From Paracoccaceae bacterium (GTDB lineage Bacteria; Pseudomonadota; Alphaproteobacteria; Rhodobacterales; Rhodobacteraceae), in NCBI GenBank assembly GCA_902554705.1, contig CACDPP010000002.1, positions 1 through 64,000 on the forward strand: DNA of 64,000 nt. Reading direction: 5' to 3'. Position numbers and translations under genes: made by a program. Position 1 is the first letter of the stretch; every line of letters begins with the position of its first letter. This document shows, piece after piece, positions 8,175 through 17,597 of this stretch. Under the pieces are notes generated by a model, which saw only the letters and a list, made by a program, of their open reading frames with translations, did not search any database and was not told the DNA's origin.

Positions 8175-9167
8175 ATGCCGTTCGTTAAAAAACTCTTATC
8201 AATTGCATCAATTTCCGTGCTAAGTGCAACTGCCCTAGTAGCACGTGATCAAGTGCATATTGCAGGTTCTTCGACAGTACTTCCATACGCTTCGATTGTA
8301 GCTGAAGCTTTTGGTGAAAATTTTGACTTTCCAACTCCAATAGTAGAGGGGGGAGGATCAGGCGCTGGGCGTAAACGTATGTGTGAAGGCGTAGGATTAA
8401 ACACAATTGATATTGCCAACTCTTCCTCTTTAATGAAGCAAGAGCAGTGGGATGCTTGTCAAGAAACTGTTGGTAAGGTCACAGAAGTAAGAATTGGTTA
8501 CGACGGTATTACTTTTTCCACTCGGCTTGAAAATGAAGGCTTTAACGATTTGACCCCTGCTCAAATTTATTTAGCACTTTCAGATAAATCAACGGCATCT
8601 TCTTGGGCTGATGTTGACCCTGCACTTCCAGATGTAGCCATTAAAGCATTTATCCCTGGCACAAAACATGGAACACGTGAAGTCTTCGAAAAGAAAGTTA
8701 TGTTAGCTGGCTGTAAGGTGGTTGGTACTTATCAGAAGTTAATCGATGAAGGTTTGGAAAAGAAGCCTGCGGAAAAAGAGTGCTTTAAAGTCAGGACCGA
8801 CGGATCTTCGGTAGACATTGATGGTGACTATACAGAAACTTTAGCTTCACTAGATGCAAACCCGGAAGGAATTGGTGTTTTTGGTTTATCATTTTTGTTG
8901 AATAACACGGATAAAATCTATGCAGCGAAAGTTAATGGCGTTGAGCCGTCTACTGAAACTATCGCTTCTGGAGAGTACCCAGTCTCAAGGCCACTACAGT
9001 TTTATGTTAAGAACTCACATGTCTCTCAAGTTCCTGGCATGAAAGAATATATAGAATTTTTTGTTTCAGATGAGATTGCTGGTCCTGATGGTCCTCTTGC
9101 AGAATATGGCTTGGTTTCGGATCCGGAACTTGCAGCGACACAAGCTTTAGTTGAAGCAATAGAATAA
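8175..9167 (+). CDS. pstS: Periplasmic phosphate-binding protein PstS
   Basis: A 330-residue protein with a signal peptide (residues 1-23, cleavage likely at LVA/RDQ). It captures phosphate in the periplasm for PstCAB. The mature N-terminus contains the phosphate-loop motif IAGSSTVLPY and later GGGSGAGRKR, with STASSWADV and GTREVFE further on, all expected for the PstS family. AAGGAGAT at 8161-8168 is a good ribosome binding site for ATG 8175. It follows a tandem Pho box and is separated from pstC by a hairpin, the usual device for making more binding protein than membrane subunits. Confidence 0.95.
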   Translation: MPFVKKLLSIASISVLSATALVARDQVHIAGSSTVLPYASIVAEAFGENFDFPTPIVEGGGSGAGRKRMCEGVGLNTIDIANSSSLMKQEQWDACQETVGKVTEVRIGYDGITFSTRLENEGFNDLTPAQIYLALSDKSTASSWADVDPALPDVAIKAFIPGTKHGTREVFEKKVMLAGCKVVGTYQKLIDEGLEKKPAEKECFKVRTDGSSVDIDGDYTETLASLDANPEGIGVFGLSFLLNNTDKIYAAKVNGVEPSTETIASGEYPVSRPLQFYVKNSHVSQVPGMKEYIEFFVSDEIAGPDGPLAEYGLVSDPELAATQALVEAIE

Positions 9168-9184
9168 TTTTTATGAAATCGCGG

Positions 9185-9206
9185 GGGAGTGCCGTGAGGC
9201 GCTCCC
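9185..9206 (+). terminator. Hairpin in the pstS-pstC gap (attenuator or mRNA stabiliser)
   Basis: A 9-bp stem (GGGAGTGCC with GGCGCTCCC, one G-T pair) encloses a GTGA tetraloop, followed by TTTATAA. It lies 17 bases after the pstS stop and 24 before pstC. The weak T-run suggests partial termination or 3'-end protection of pstS mRNA rather than a full stop. Confidence 0.6.
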
Positions 9207-9229
9207 TTTATAAACTTGGATAATACTTT

Positions 9230-10702
9230 ATGGCTTTAAATGGTGTCTTTTATTCCCTTATGATTTTAGCTTTTTTAGCTTTTTTTGTAAGTAGGTTTTT
9301 GACGCTTAAAACCGTAAAAGGCGACATACGCAGACTTCATTCTCGACCTGTTTACTATGGTTTAAATAGTTTATTTCTAACAGTCTTTCCTGCTGTAATT
9401 CTGTTAATTGTTTGGTCCTTTGCACAATCGATTTTGATTGATGAAAAAGTCAAACAGCAAATACCTGAAAACTTCATAACTGAGGACGCTCCTCTGAACT
9501 TAATTATGAGTGAAGTTGACAGACTTAGTGAAGGCCTTAAGCAACTTGTGGATCAAGGCACCTTGTCTGCGACCAAGGTAGAAAATGAAGATAGTGAGCT
9601 TTTTGGCATAGAAGATAAACTAGAAAGTGCAGGCGTATTTCTATCTAGTTCAATTAGTCCTGAGGTTTTAAGCGCTTCAAGATCTAAGTTTGCTATGGAA
9701 GCGTTTGGCAGCTCCACTAGAAATTGGCTTGCTGTTTTGGTTTCAGTTTTAGGCTTTTTTTGGAGCCTTAAAAATTCAACAGCAGAGTTTCGGGCTAGAA
9801 ATCATGTTGAGCGAATAACTTTGTTTCTGTTGGGCACGGCTGCTACTCTCGCCATTTTTACTAGCTTGGGCATCGTGCTTTCAATGATATTTGAGGCTCT
9901 GCGTTTTTTTGGAATGCATCCTTGGACTGACTTCTTTTTTGGATCAACTTGGGCTCCTTCCTTTAGTGCAGGAAGTGAATTATCTATCTTACCTTTACTG
10001 TGGGGAACACTTTATATTTCTTTTGTAGCTTTGTTAGTTTCAGTTCCGATCGGACTGTATTCTGCGATTTACTTATCTGAATATGCTTCAAAGCCCATTC
10101 GAGCGATTGCAAAACCGTTACTCGAAATTCTCGCGGGTATCCCAACTATAGTTTATGGCCTCTTTGCTCTGACAACATTTGGACCTTTGCTCCGTTATTT
10201 TTTTGGAGATGGTGGTTTTTTGGGAGTAGAATGGATGTCTGACTCTCGATCAGTAATAACTGCAGGGGTCGTAATGGGAATGATGCTTATTCCTTTTGTT
10301 TCCTCACTCTCGGATGACATTATAAACGCAGTACCACAATCTTTAAGAGATGGTTCATATGGTTTAGGCGCAACTCAGTCTGAAACTGTTAGAAAGGTAA
10401 TTTTGCCAGCAGCCCTGCCAGGTATTATCGGTGCTATATTGCTAGCAGCTTCCAGAGCTATTGGTGAAACAATGATTGTTGTTTTGGGCGCTGGAGCCGT
10501 CGCAAAGTTTGCTGGAAATCCGCTAGAGGCACTAACAACAATTACTACCCGCATAGTAAGCCAGCTGACTGGAGACTTAGAATTTGATAGCCCAGAAACA
10601 CTGGTTGCGTTTGCTCTTGGCTTAACACTTTTCACAATTACTTTAGGCCTGAACGTTTTGGCTTTGTATATTGTTAGAAAATACCGGGAGCAGTATGAAT
10701 GA
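9230..10702 (+). CDS. pstC: Phosphate ABC transporter permease PstC
   Basis: A 490-residue inner-membrane permease, longer than the ~320-residue E. coli form. The N-terminal ~200 residues hold two helices (about 5-25 and 42-62) and a charged extracytoplasmic segment, an extension common in alphaproteobacteria. The C-terminal half has six helices and the binding-protein-dependent permease loop DGSYGLGATQSETVRKVILPAALPG, which contacts PstB. It channels phosphate across the membrane with PstA. Its TGA overlaps the pstA ATG by 4 bases. Confidence 0.93.
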   Translation: MALNGVFYSLMILAFLAFFVSRFLTLKTVKGDIRRLHSRPVYYGLNSLFLTVFPAVILLIVWSFAQSILIDEKVKQQIPENFITEDAPLNLIMSEVDRLSEGLKQLVDQGTLSATKVENEDSELFGIEDKLESAGVFLSSSISPEVLSASRSKFAMEAFGSSTRNWLAVLVSVLGFFWSLKNSTAEFRARNHVERITLFLLGTAATLAIFTSLGIVLSMIFEALRFFGMHPWTDFFFGSTWAPSFSAGSELSILPLLWGTLYISFVALLVSVPIGLYSAIYLSEYASKPIRAIAKPLLEILAGIPTIVYGLFALTTFGPLLRYFFGDGGFLGVEWMSDSRSVITAGVVMGMMLIPFVSSLSDDIINAVPQSLRDGSYGLGATQSETVRKVILPAALPGIIGAILLAASRAIGETMIVVLGAGAVAKFAGNPLEALTTITTRIVSQLTGDLEFDSPETLVAFALGLTLFTITLGLNVLALYIVRKYREQYE

Positions 10703-12027
10703 CAGAAACTTTCCATACAAACTCTTTATTCAATATCTCTGATAAAACTAAGAACAGAAATGCTGCTGAAAGGCGTTTCAGAATGTACGGTATTTTAGCG
10801 ATATCGATTGGATTACTTATGCTGCTCGTATTGGCAACCACGATAATTTTGCGTGGTACCAGTGCTTTCCAGCAGACTTTTATTACTCTGGAAGTCGATT
10901 TGCTTGAATCTAAGCTCGATAAAAAAGGCAACAGGAATATTGATGACATTAAGAAAGTTTCAACTTTTGGTTACAGTCCAATTTTAGTGAATGCGATGAA
11001 ACAAGCATTAGAAAAACATGAAATAAGCACGTCACTGAAAAAGAAGGCTTTGGGTGGAATTATATCCAAAAGTGCTCCCTCTCAAATTCGTGATTTTGTA
11101 CTGGAGGATGTGAACAGAATAGGCCAAACAGTAGTATTTAAATTTCTAGTTAATGGTTGGATTGATGGATATATTAAGGGACGTTACTCGAGAGAAAGTG
11201 TTGCGAATAGTAAATTTGCCAGTGCTGAACAGTTTGATCTGATAGATCAGCTTTTGGAAGTGGGCGTCGTCGAGAAAAAATTCAATTTTGATTTCATTTT
11301 TGGAGCAGATGCATCTGACCAAAGACCTGAAGCAGCGGGTATTGGAGTAGCAATGGTGGGCTCTTTTTATTTGATGCTAGTGGTTTTAGTTCTTTCTCTT
11401 CCACTTGGCGTAGCCGCATCGATTTACCTAGAGGAATTTGCTAAGCAAAATGTTTTTACTGATATAATTGAAGTAACAATTTCCAATCTAGCTGCTGTTC
11501 CCTCTATTGTGTTTGGAATATTAGGGCTTGCCGTATTTATCAATTATATGCATTTGCCTCAGTCAACGCCAATCGTTGGTGGGCTGGTTCTTACCTTGAT
11601 GACGCTTCCTACCATAATCATCTCTACCAGGGCATCTTTGAAATCTGTACCACCAAGTATCAGAGATGCTGCGCTTGGTTTGGGTGCATCAAAAATGCAA
11701 ACCGTTTTTCATCATGTATTGCCTTTGGCTGCGCCAGGAATTTTAACAGGCACAATTATTGGCATGGCTCAAGCACTTGGTGAGAGTGCTCCGTTGCTAT
11801 TGATCGGTATGATAGGTTACGTAGCTACCAATATGCCGAATACAATTTCTGAAGGCTTGCTTTCCCCTAACTCGGCAATGCCAGCACAGATTTACGAGTG
11901 GGCAAAACGTGCCGACCCTGCATTCATAGAGCGTGCTTGGGGAGGAATAATCATACTACTTATTTTTCTTCTTACAATGAATACAATGGCAGTGATATTA
12001 CGTCGTAGATTCGAAAGACGGTGGTAA
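10699..12027 (+). CDS. pstA: Phosphate ABC transporter permease PstA
   Basis: A 442-residue permease. It has an N-terminal extension of about 200 residues with one helix (about 30-50), like the DUF3333-type region of alphaproteobacterial PstA. A C-terminal six-helix domain follows, with the PstB-contact loop [24 protein letters not shown] and an [11 protein letters not shown] segment. The start ATG overlaps the pstC stop, and pstB begins just after its stop. It forms the phosphate channel with PstC. Confidence 0.93.
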   Translation: MTETFHTNSLFNISDKTKNRNAAERRFRMYGILAISIGLLMLLVLATTIILRGTSAFQQTFITLEVDLLESKLDKKGNRNIDDIKKVSTFGYSPILVNAMKQALEKHEISTSLKKKALGGIISKSAPSQIRDFVLEDVNRIGQTVVFKFLVNGWIDGYIKGRYSRESVANSKFASAEQFDLIDQLLEVGVVEKKFNFDFIFGADASDQRPEAAGIGVAMVGSFYLMLVVLVLSLPLGVAASIYLEEFAKQNVFTDIIEVTISNLAAVPSIVFGILGLAVFINYMHLPQSTPIVGGLVLTLMTLPTIIISTRASLKSVPPSIRDAALGLGASKMQTVFHHVLPLAAPGILTGTIIGMAQALGESAPLLLIGMIGYVATNMPNTISEGLLSPNSAMPAQIYEWAKRADPAFIERAWGGIIILLIFLLTMNTMAVILRRRFERRW

Positions 12028-12032
12028 TAGCT

Positions 12033-12836
12033 ATGAAAGACCAAACGTATTTGGATAGGGAGAGTAATTTGACACCAGGTATATCCAAAATTAGTGCTAA
12101 AAACGTCAATGTTTATTATGACGATGTTCAAGCGCTAAAAGATGTCTCCGTTGAGATTGAAAAAAATGCTGTGACTTCATTTATTGGTCCGTCTGGGTGC
12201 GGTAAATCAACCTTTCTACGCTGCTTAAACCGTATGAATGATACAATAGATATTTGTAAGGTTACGGGGCAAATTCTTTTGGAAGGCGAGGATATATACG
12301 ATCCAAAAATCGACCCTGTTCAGTTACGTGCCAAAGTTGGCATGGTTTTCCAAAAACCAAATCCATTTCCTAAATCTGTATATGATAATATTGCATATGG
12401 CCCAAAAATACACGGTCTCGCCAACACAAAATCAGATCTTGATGAAATCGTTGAAAAATCTCTTCGAAGAGCTGCAATCTGGGATGAGGTTAAGGATCGT
12501 CTATCATCGCCAGCTACTGGTTTATCTGGGGGGCAGCAACAACGCATATGTATAGCTAGGGCCATTGCAACTTCGCCTGATATTTTGCTTATGGATGAGC
12601 CTTGTTCCGCTTTGGATCCAATTGCTACGGCGCAGGTCGAAGAGCTAATCGACGAATTGCGTGAAAACTTTTGCGTTGTCATCGTCACGCACTCAATGCA
12701 GCAGGCTGCCAGAGTAAGTAAAAAAACGGCTTTCTTTCACCTCGGAAGCTTAGTTGAATTTGGAGATACGGAAAAAATATTTACTAATCCAAATGACCCC
12801 AGAACCGAAAGCTATATTACTGGACGGATAGGATAG
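12033..12836 (+). CDS. pstB: Phosphate ABC transporter ATPase PstB
   Basis: A 267-residue ATPase from ATG 12033; an in-frame GTG at 12021 would add four residues and overlap pstA. Walker A is GPSGCGKST, the signature LSGGQQQR and Walker [13 protein letters not shown]. The PstB-specific stretches RCLNRMND and [12 protein letters not shown] are present. A GGTGG site at 12020-12024 suits the ATG. It powers phosphate import and, with PhoU, relays phosphate status to PhoR. Confidence 0.95.
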   Translation: MKDQTYLDRESNLTPGISKISAKNVNVYYDDVQALKDVSVEIEKNAVTSFIGPSGCGKSTFLRCLNRMNDTIDICKVTGQILLEGEDIYDPKIDPVQLRAKVGMVFQKPNPFPKSVYDNIAYGPKIHGLANTKSDLDEIVEKSLRRAAIWDEVKDRLSSPATGLSGGQQQRICIARAIATSPDILLMDEPCSALDPIATAQVEELIDELRENFCVVIVTHSMQQAARVSKKTAFFHLGSLVEFGDTEKIFTNPNDPRTESYITGRIG

Positions 12837-12845
12837 GAGACTGAG

Positions 12846-13568
12846 TTGTCAAATAATCAACATATCAGATCCTCATTTGATCGCGCGTTAGAAAGCTTGC
12901 AAGCTAACATGTTAAAAATGGGTGGTCTCGTAGAAGTAAACATTATGGATGCGGCAAAGGCTCTAGAAGACCGAGACCTCGAATTGGCAGAAAAGGTTCG
13001 AGGCAGAGATAAACAAATTGATGATTTAGAGGAAGTTATCAATGATGGAATTGCCCGCTTTATAGCTTTAGAGTCTCCAGCTGCTACAGATCTTCGGTTA
13101 CTATTATCAATTTTGAAAGTTTCAAATAATCTTGAGCGTATAGGTGACCATGCAAAAAATACAGCCAAGCGAACCAATGTTCTTCTTCAATTAAAGAATA
13201 TAGAAAATTCACATACTGCTTTACGTAGGCTTTCTAAAGATGTGCAATTAATGCTTAAAGATGCACTCGATGCATACATTAACAGAGATGCAGAATTAGC
13301 GATGGACGTCATTGCTAGGGATACCGACGTTGATGAGCTTTATACTGGGCTATTTAGAGAGTTTTTAACTTATATGATGGAGGATCCCCGTAATATTACT
13401 GCATGCATGCATCTGCATTTTATTGCAAAAAATATTGAGCGAATGGGTGATCACGTTACTTCGATAGCTGAGCAAGTTGTTTTCGTTGTTACGGGTGAAA
13501 TGCCTAAAGAGAAAAGAGATAAAGCAGACAACACTTCTACGGATGTAAGTTTGTCCACGGAGCTTTAA
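12846..13568 (+). CDS. phoU: Phosphate signalling protein PhoU
   Basis: A 240-residue all-helical protein with two repeats of the PhoU domain. The metal-binding signatures are LERIGDHAKN in the first half and IERMGDHVTS in the second. PhoU links Pst activity to PhoR and represses the regulon when phosphate is plentiful. The start is TTG at 12846, supported by AGGAGA at 12835-12840, which also overlaps the end of pstB. phoB starts one base after its stop. Confidence 0.94.
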   Translation: MSNNQHIRSSFDRALESLQANMLKMGGLVEVNIMDAAKALEDRDLELAEKVRGRDKQIDDLEEVINDGIARFIALESPAATDLRLLLSILKVSNNLERIGDHAKNTAKRTNVLLQLKNIENSHTALRRLSKDVQLMLKDALDAYINRDAELAMDVIARDTDVDELYTGLFREFLTYMMEDPRNITACMHLHFIAKNIERMGDHVTSIAEQVVFVVTGEMPKEKRDKADNTSTDVSLSTEL

Positions 13569-13569
13569 G

Positions 13570-14253
13570 ATGCAACGTCCAACTATACTTGTTGTAGATG
13601 ATGAGGCGGCACAGCGAGAGGTAGTTGCGTACAACTTAGAGTCTTCTGGTTACAAAGTTATATGTGCAGATAATGGTGAAGATGCCCTTTTGATTACATA
13701 CGAAGAGCAGCCAGATCTGATAGTACTTGATTGGATGATGCCAAAGCTTTCCGGCATAGAAGTTTGTCGTCAGTTAAGGGTAAAGAAAGAAACTAAAAAT
13801 ATCCCAATAATTTTGTTATCAGCTCGCTCGGAAGATATAGATAAAGTTAGAGGTCTAGAAGTTGGTGCTGATGATTATGTTGCGAAGCCATATTCTGTAG
13901 TGGAACTGATGGCTCGCATACATGCTCAGTTAAGAAGATCAAATGCTTCAATGGTGGGAGAGAAACTCTCATTTTCTGATATAGAATTAGATTCTGAAAG
14001 CCATAAAGTTTTTAGAGGTGGCAGTGAGATTAAGCTTGGGCCAACAGAGTATCGATTATTAAGTTTCCTAATGGAAAAACCTGGTCGAGTTCGAACCCGA
14101 GATCAGCTTTTGGATCGTGTTTGGGGCCGTGACATTTATGTTGATAGCAGGACAGTAGATGTACATGTTGGCAGACTTCGTAAAGCTTTAACCCAATATG
14201 GTGGCTCTGATCCCATACGTACTGTTCGTGGTGCGGGATACTCGCTTGGTTAA
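13570..14253 (+). CDS. phoB: Phosphate regulon response regulator PhoB
   Basis: A 227-residue OmpR-family regulator. The receiver domain has the acidic pair DDE (residues 10-12), phosphoacceptor Asp54 in VLDWMMPK and Lys106 in KPYS. A winged-helix domain (about residues 130-227) ends in VRGAGYSLG. It is the last gene of the pst operon, so the Pho box before pstS probably makes it autoregulated. It would bind that box and perhaps the half-site before gap-arsJ. Confidence 0.95.
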   Translation: MQRPTILVVDDEAAQREVVAYNLESSGYKVICADNGEDALLITYEEQPDLIVLDWMMPKLSGIEVCRQLRVKKETKNIPIILLSARSEDIDKVRGLEVGADDYVAKPYSVVELMARIHAQLRRSNASMVGEKLSFSDIELDSESHKVFRGGSEIKLGPTEYRLLSFLMEKPGRVRTRDQLLDRVWGRDIYVDSRTVDVHVGRLRKALTQYGGSDPIRTVRGAGYSLG

Positions 14254-14291
14254 TTAATAATTACCCAGCCTACTGTTTCTTAAAATCTTAA

Positions 14292-15395
14292 TTATAGGGT
14301 TGCCGATCTACTTGCGTACTTTTCCAAAAGACTAAGCTTTGGAGTAAAGCCAGCCCCTGGTTTCATTGGAGCGTTAATTTTCCCTGGCCCGCTATGCACA
14401 ATTTCAGGTTCAGAAAAATCTTCTGTGTAGAACCTCTTACTTGGGAAAATATCACAAGGATAAGCCATGCTTCCCTTTGTAGCCAAAGCGATGGAAGGAG
14501 CTTGGCCGGTGGCAGACTCTAACATCCCGCCAACCCAAACTGGAATTTTGTTATCGCTGCATAACTGTTGTATTTGCAATGCATTGGTCAAACCTCCGAC
14601 CCTACTTGTCTTAATATTTATCCATCTACAGGCTTTAATCTCGATAGCTTTTTTTGCTCTAGCAGGTGAACTGATACTTTCATCAAGGCAAATGGGTGTC
14701 GATAATTCCTTTTGAAGTTTTGCATGATCAACAAGGTCATCATATGCAAGCGGTTGCTCGATCATTCTCAGGTTCAATCCATCTAATTTTCGAAACAAGT
14801 CCAAGTCATCGAGTGTAAAGCCACTATTGCAATCAATATGCATCACTAGATCAGGAAAAGAATTGCGCACTACCTCCATCATTTCGAAACTACACTGCCG
14901 GTTGAATTTGAACTTTACTCTGCCGTACCCCAGTTCAATTGCTTCGGCGGCGCGATCAATTAATTTATCCACATCAGTTTGAACCGGGATGTCTGCGCCC
15001 ACCTCTATCTCTGGGTTACTACCTCCAATAAGCTTCCAAAGTGGTGTTTTCATTTTTTTAGCATTCAAATCCCACCAGGCGGCATCAAATGCTGACTTTG
15101 CAAATTCATTTCCTTTAAACTGAGCAAAGAGATTGGTTAACTGATCCGCTGAGATGATGGTTTGGCCAATAATTTTAGGGCCCAAGCCGTCCCGTGCTAA
15201 GCAAAAAGCTCCAGCCGTATATTCGCTATTATAAAACGGTAAAGGAGCGGGTGCACATTCACCCCAACCAATAAGGTCGTCGCTTTCAAGCCCAACAAAA
15301 AGACTTTCAATATCGGCCTGATTTCCATAGGCGGTCACCCAGGGTTCAATAAGCGGCATGGCGACATGAAAAAGATAAATTTTACGTATTTTCAT
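14292..15395 (-). CDS. Enolase-superfamily enzyme, MenC/N-succinylamino-acid racemase-like
   Basis: A 367-residue protein of the o-succinylbenzoate synthase/N-succinylamino acid racemase family. Catalytic and metal residues are visible: KFKF (the K-x-K pair), DCN, the Glu of MIEQP, the Asp of DES and the Lys of NIKTSRVGG, in the expected order of the barrel. No menaquinone genes are near, so a racemase or dipeptide/amide role is likelier than OSB synthesis. The chosen ATG at 15395 gives MKIRKIYLF, the usual family N-terminus; a TTG at 15431 is an alternative. It is convergent with phoB. Confidence 0.75.
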   Translation of the reverse strand: MKIRKIYLFHVAMPLIEPWVTAYGNQADIESLFVGLESDDLIGWGECAPAPLPFYNSEYTAGAFCLARDGLGPKIIGQTIISADQLTNLFAQFKGNEFAKSAFDAAWWDLNAKKMKTPLWKLIGGSNPEIEVGADIPVQTDVDKLIDRAAEAIELGYGRVKFKFNRQCSFEMMEVVRNSFPDLVMHIDCNSGFTLDDLDLFRKLDGLNLRMIEQPLAYDDLVDHAKLQKELSTPICLDESISSPARAKKAIEIKACRWINIKTSRVGGLTNALQIQQLCSDNKIPVWVGGMLESATGQAPSIALATKGSMAYPCDIFPSKRFYTEDFSEPEIVHSGPGKINAPMKPGAGFTPKLSLLEKYASRSATL

Positions 15396-15560
15396 TTTAC
15401 ATATGATTGTCTCTTTAAAACGTAAAAGCAATCTCCACAGGAAAAATTGTTGGTTAAATTAAAAAATCTAAAAAAGTTGCGACGGAAATTCGCTGCTCAT
15501 ACGTTTAACATACATCCCTAGCAAAATGTTGGTGATGTAAAACGTATTGAGGAGTTATAA

Positions 15561-16004
15561 ATGTCAAATAAACTTAAATATTCAGTCGCCGTTTTATTGG
15601 CGCTCACAGTAGGAACTACAGCGATTGCACAAACCCCAAAGGGCATGAAAATGCTGGGTATGTCAGACTTTGAGGATTTTGATATTGATAAAGATGGCAA
15701 AGTCTCAAAAGAGGAAATTAGAGGGCGAAGAGAAATTGCTGTTCGGTCGATGGATTTGAACGGCGATGAAACGTTGAGTGCAGAAGAGTTAATGCAACAA
15801 CATACTCAGCGTGCACAATTGTCCGTTAAACGAATGATCAAAGAATTAGATTCCAACGGTGACGGTAGTCTCAGTTTTGCTGAACTCAAGAAAAGTCGCC
15901 ATATTCGAAATTTAAGCAGGATGTTTGATCGATTGGATAAAGATAACGACGGATATATAAGTAAAGATGAGGTTCAAAGAATGAAGAATCTGCTTAAAAG
16001 ATAA
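15561..16004 (+). CDS. Secreted EF-hand calcium-binding protein
   Basis: A 147-residue protein with a signal peptide (residues 1-23, cleavage after AIA/Q) and four EF-hand loops: DIDKDGKVSKEE, DLNGDETLSAEE, DSNGDGSLSFAE and DKDNDGYISKDE. All four keep the position 1, 3, 5 and 12 ligands, so it should bind up to four Ca2+ in the periplasm. GAGGAG precedes the ATG. It lies 57 bases upstream of the ECF sigma gene in the same direction and may belong to that operon as an input or output. EF-hand proteins have no fixed bacterial function. Confidence 0.85.
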   Translation: MSNKLKYSVAVLLALTVGTTAIAQTPKGMKMLGMSDFEDFDIDKDGKVSKEEIRGRREIAVRSMDLNGDETLSAEELMQQHTQRAQLSVKRMIKELDSNGDGSLSFAELKKSRHIRNLSRMFDRLDKDNDGYISKDEVQRMKNLLKR

Positions 16005-16061
16005 ATCCTAATTTCAAAAATTTGCCGTACACTTTATTTAAGACTAGTTTGGAACAACGCA

Positions 16062-16640
16062 ATGTTCAATGGATCAACAGAAAAAGAGATTGATTGTGTT
16101 CTTATTCTTGCATTTGCAAATGGAGATCGTAAGGCAGCTCAGCAACTGACAGAACGGCTAATGCCAAAAATACACGCGCATGCTTATTATCGGTTAGGAA
16201 ATATTGCGGATGCTGAAGATGTCACTCAGGAAGCGTTTTTGAGATTATGGCAATTTGCGCCAAGATGGGAACAGGGTAATGCCCATGTTTCCACCTGGCT
16301 CTATCGTGTAGTCAGTAATTTGTGTAAAGATCGATATCGGCGTCCTAAACTAGAAGATTTAATTGTTGCCAAAGAGCCAACTGATGAAACTCAATCTCCT
16401 GCTGATAAAATTGATGATCATTACCGTCAAAAGGCTCTTTATGATGCTATGTCGCTTTTGCCCGAAAATCAGCGTCTTGCTGTTCAGTTCCGCCATATTG
16501 ATGAACTAACAAATCCAGAAATTGCTGAAATTATGGGTTTGAGTGTTGAAGCGGTTGAAAGTCTGACAGCACGCGGCAAGCGCAAACTGATAGAAGTTCT
16601 GGCAAGTTACAAAACAGAATTAGGATATACCCATGGTTAA
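16062..16640 (+). CDS. ECF-family RNA polymerase sigma factor
   Basis: A 192-residue sigma-70 family protein with region 2 (AEDVTQEAFLRLWQFA, then TWLYRVVSNLCKDRYRR, about residues 45-100) and region 4 (LPENQRLAVQFRHIDELTNPEIAEIMGLSVEAVESLTARGKRKL as separate helices of the helix-turn-helix, about 130-178). Regions 1 and 3 are absent, as in ECF sigmas. Its end overlaps the next gene by 8 bases, so the following membrane protein is very likely its regulator. Target promoters are not identifiable here. Confidence 0.9.
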   Translation: MFNGSTEKEIDCVLILAFANGDRKAAQQLTERLMPKIHAHAYYRLGNIADAEDVTQEAFLRLWQFAPRWEQGNAHVSTWLYRVVSNLCKDRYRRPKLEDLIVAKEPTDETQSPADKIDDHYRQKALYDAMSLLPENQRLAVQFRHIDELTNPEIAEIMGLSVEAVESLTARGKRKLIEVLASYKTELGYTHG

Positions 16641-17118
16641 AAAAACAAATCCTTCTTCGGATGATATTTCGGTCTTTTTTGATGCGGCAAAGGGCACGAT
16701 GCCAAAGGATCATCAGGATTTAAAGAATAATATTCTACGAGATGCAGAGAAGACAAATAGTGAGTTAAATACATTAGATGAGCTTTCTGTGTTTTTTGAA
16801 GCGTCAAAAGTAGGGGTGCCAAAAGTAAATCGTGATTTAGAGACGCGTATTCTGCGAGATGCAGATAGAGCACATGGAGTTATGAATGCTTCACCGGTTC
16901 GATTATGGATAGACCAATCTTTGGTTTTTTTAAAAGAGTTGGGAGGATTTCCATCAGCAGTTGGATTTACAGCGTCCCTCGCAGCAGGAGTTTGTATCGG
17001 TTTTTATTCTCCTGATTGGTCAGATTCCATTACAAGCTTTTTTCTAATTGATGCTTTTGATGAGGTGAGCTTCACCGGGTCATTTCTTGGACTTAATGAA
17101 ATTTTTGAGGATATCTAA
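16633..17118 (+). CDS. Membrane protein with a duplicated motif, candidate anti-sigma factor
   Basis: A 161-residue protein of unknown function. Residues 11-40 and 50-79 are two copies of a 30-residue segment (about 15 identities), each with SVFF-(D/E)-A at the start and ILRDA near the end. A single transmembrane helix follows at about 103-126, then a short acidic tail. It overlaps the sigma gene by 8 bases and is followed at once by a heavy-metal-sensor-like gene. A soluble N-terminal motif, one helix and sigma linkage suggest an anti-sigma factor whose sigma-binding element is duplicated; no known anti-sigma domain is recognised, so this is inference. Confidence 0.65.
   Translation: MVKKTNPSSDDISVFFDAAKGTMPKDHQDLKNNILRDAEKTNSELNTLDELSVFFEASKVGVPKVNRDLETRILRDADRAHGVMNASPVRLWIDQSLVFLKELGGFPSAVGFTASLAAGVCIGFYSPDWSDSITSFFLIDAFDEVSFTGSFLGLNEIFEDI
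16663..16869 (+). repeat. Internal tandem duplication in the sigma-linked membrane protein
   Basis: Bases 16663-16752 and 16780-16869 encode two related 30-residue segments, separated by 27 bases. Roughly half the residues are identical, so the duplication is old and visible mainly at protein level. Confidence 0.7.
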
Positions 17119-17119
17119 T

Positions 17120-17584
17120 ATGACAGATTCAGCAAATCCAAAACGTAGAAATCTCTGGAAAATTCTATTTGGTGTCTCTCTAGCCTTAAACCTTCTTATC
17201 GTCGGTGCACTTGGAGGTGCATTTATGCGGAAGGGTAAGGGGCCAACCGCAAATCATCTCGCTTCGGGATTTCTTTACATGAGAGCGCTAGACTTTAAGG
17301 ACAAAAGGGCACTTCGAAAGGAAATATTAAGAAACAAAGATGGTAGGAAATTGGATAAGGATAGAAACCAAGCCAGTTTTAATTCCGCAGTCGTTATTCT
17401 CAAAGGCCATCCCTTTGATCGGGCTGCATTTGCAAATTTGTTAGATGAACAAGCAAAACACACAAAATTAAGACAGAGTTCAGCACGCACAGCACTGGTT
17501 AATCATATTGACAATATGACCAAAGAGGAACGCCTGCTTTATGCTCAACGTCTCAAAGGTTTTATAGACGACAAAGTAAAATAA
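17120..17584 (+). CDS. Membrane-anchored periplasmic heavy-metal sensor-like protein
   Basis: A 154-residue protein: short basic N-terminus, one transmembrane helix (about residues 11-33, ILFGVSLALNLLIVGALGG) and a helical periplasmic domain. The arrangement fits the CnrX/CpxP-like 'periplasmic heavy-metal sensor' group, often encoded with ECF sigma factors in alphaproteobacteria. The ATG at 17120 follows the previous stop by one base and has GAGG at 17107-17110; an upstream TTG at 17087 would overlap more. No clear His/Met/Cys metal cluster is visible, so metal sensing is not shown. It may receive the periplasmic signal for the sigma system. Confidence 0.7.
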   Translation: MTDSANPKRRNLWKILFGVSLALNLLIVGALGGAFMRKGKGPTANHLASGFLYMRALDFKDKRALRKEILRNKDGRKLDKDRNQASFNSAVVILKGHPFDRAAFANLLDEQAKHTKLRQSSARTALVNHIDNMTKEERLLYAQRLKGFIDDKVK

Positions 17585-17597
17585 ACTAGCGACCTAT

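Noticed and set aside
15470-15560. An ECF-type promoter (GGAA...CGTT) before the EF-hand gene
   Set aside because: A GGAAA and a CGTT are present but only about 13 bases apart, too short for the usual 16-19 base spacing.
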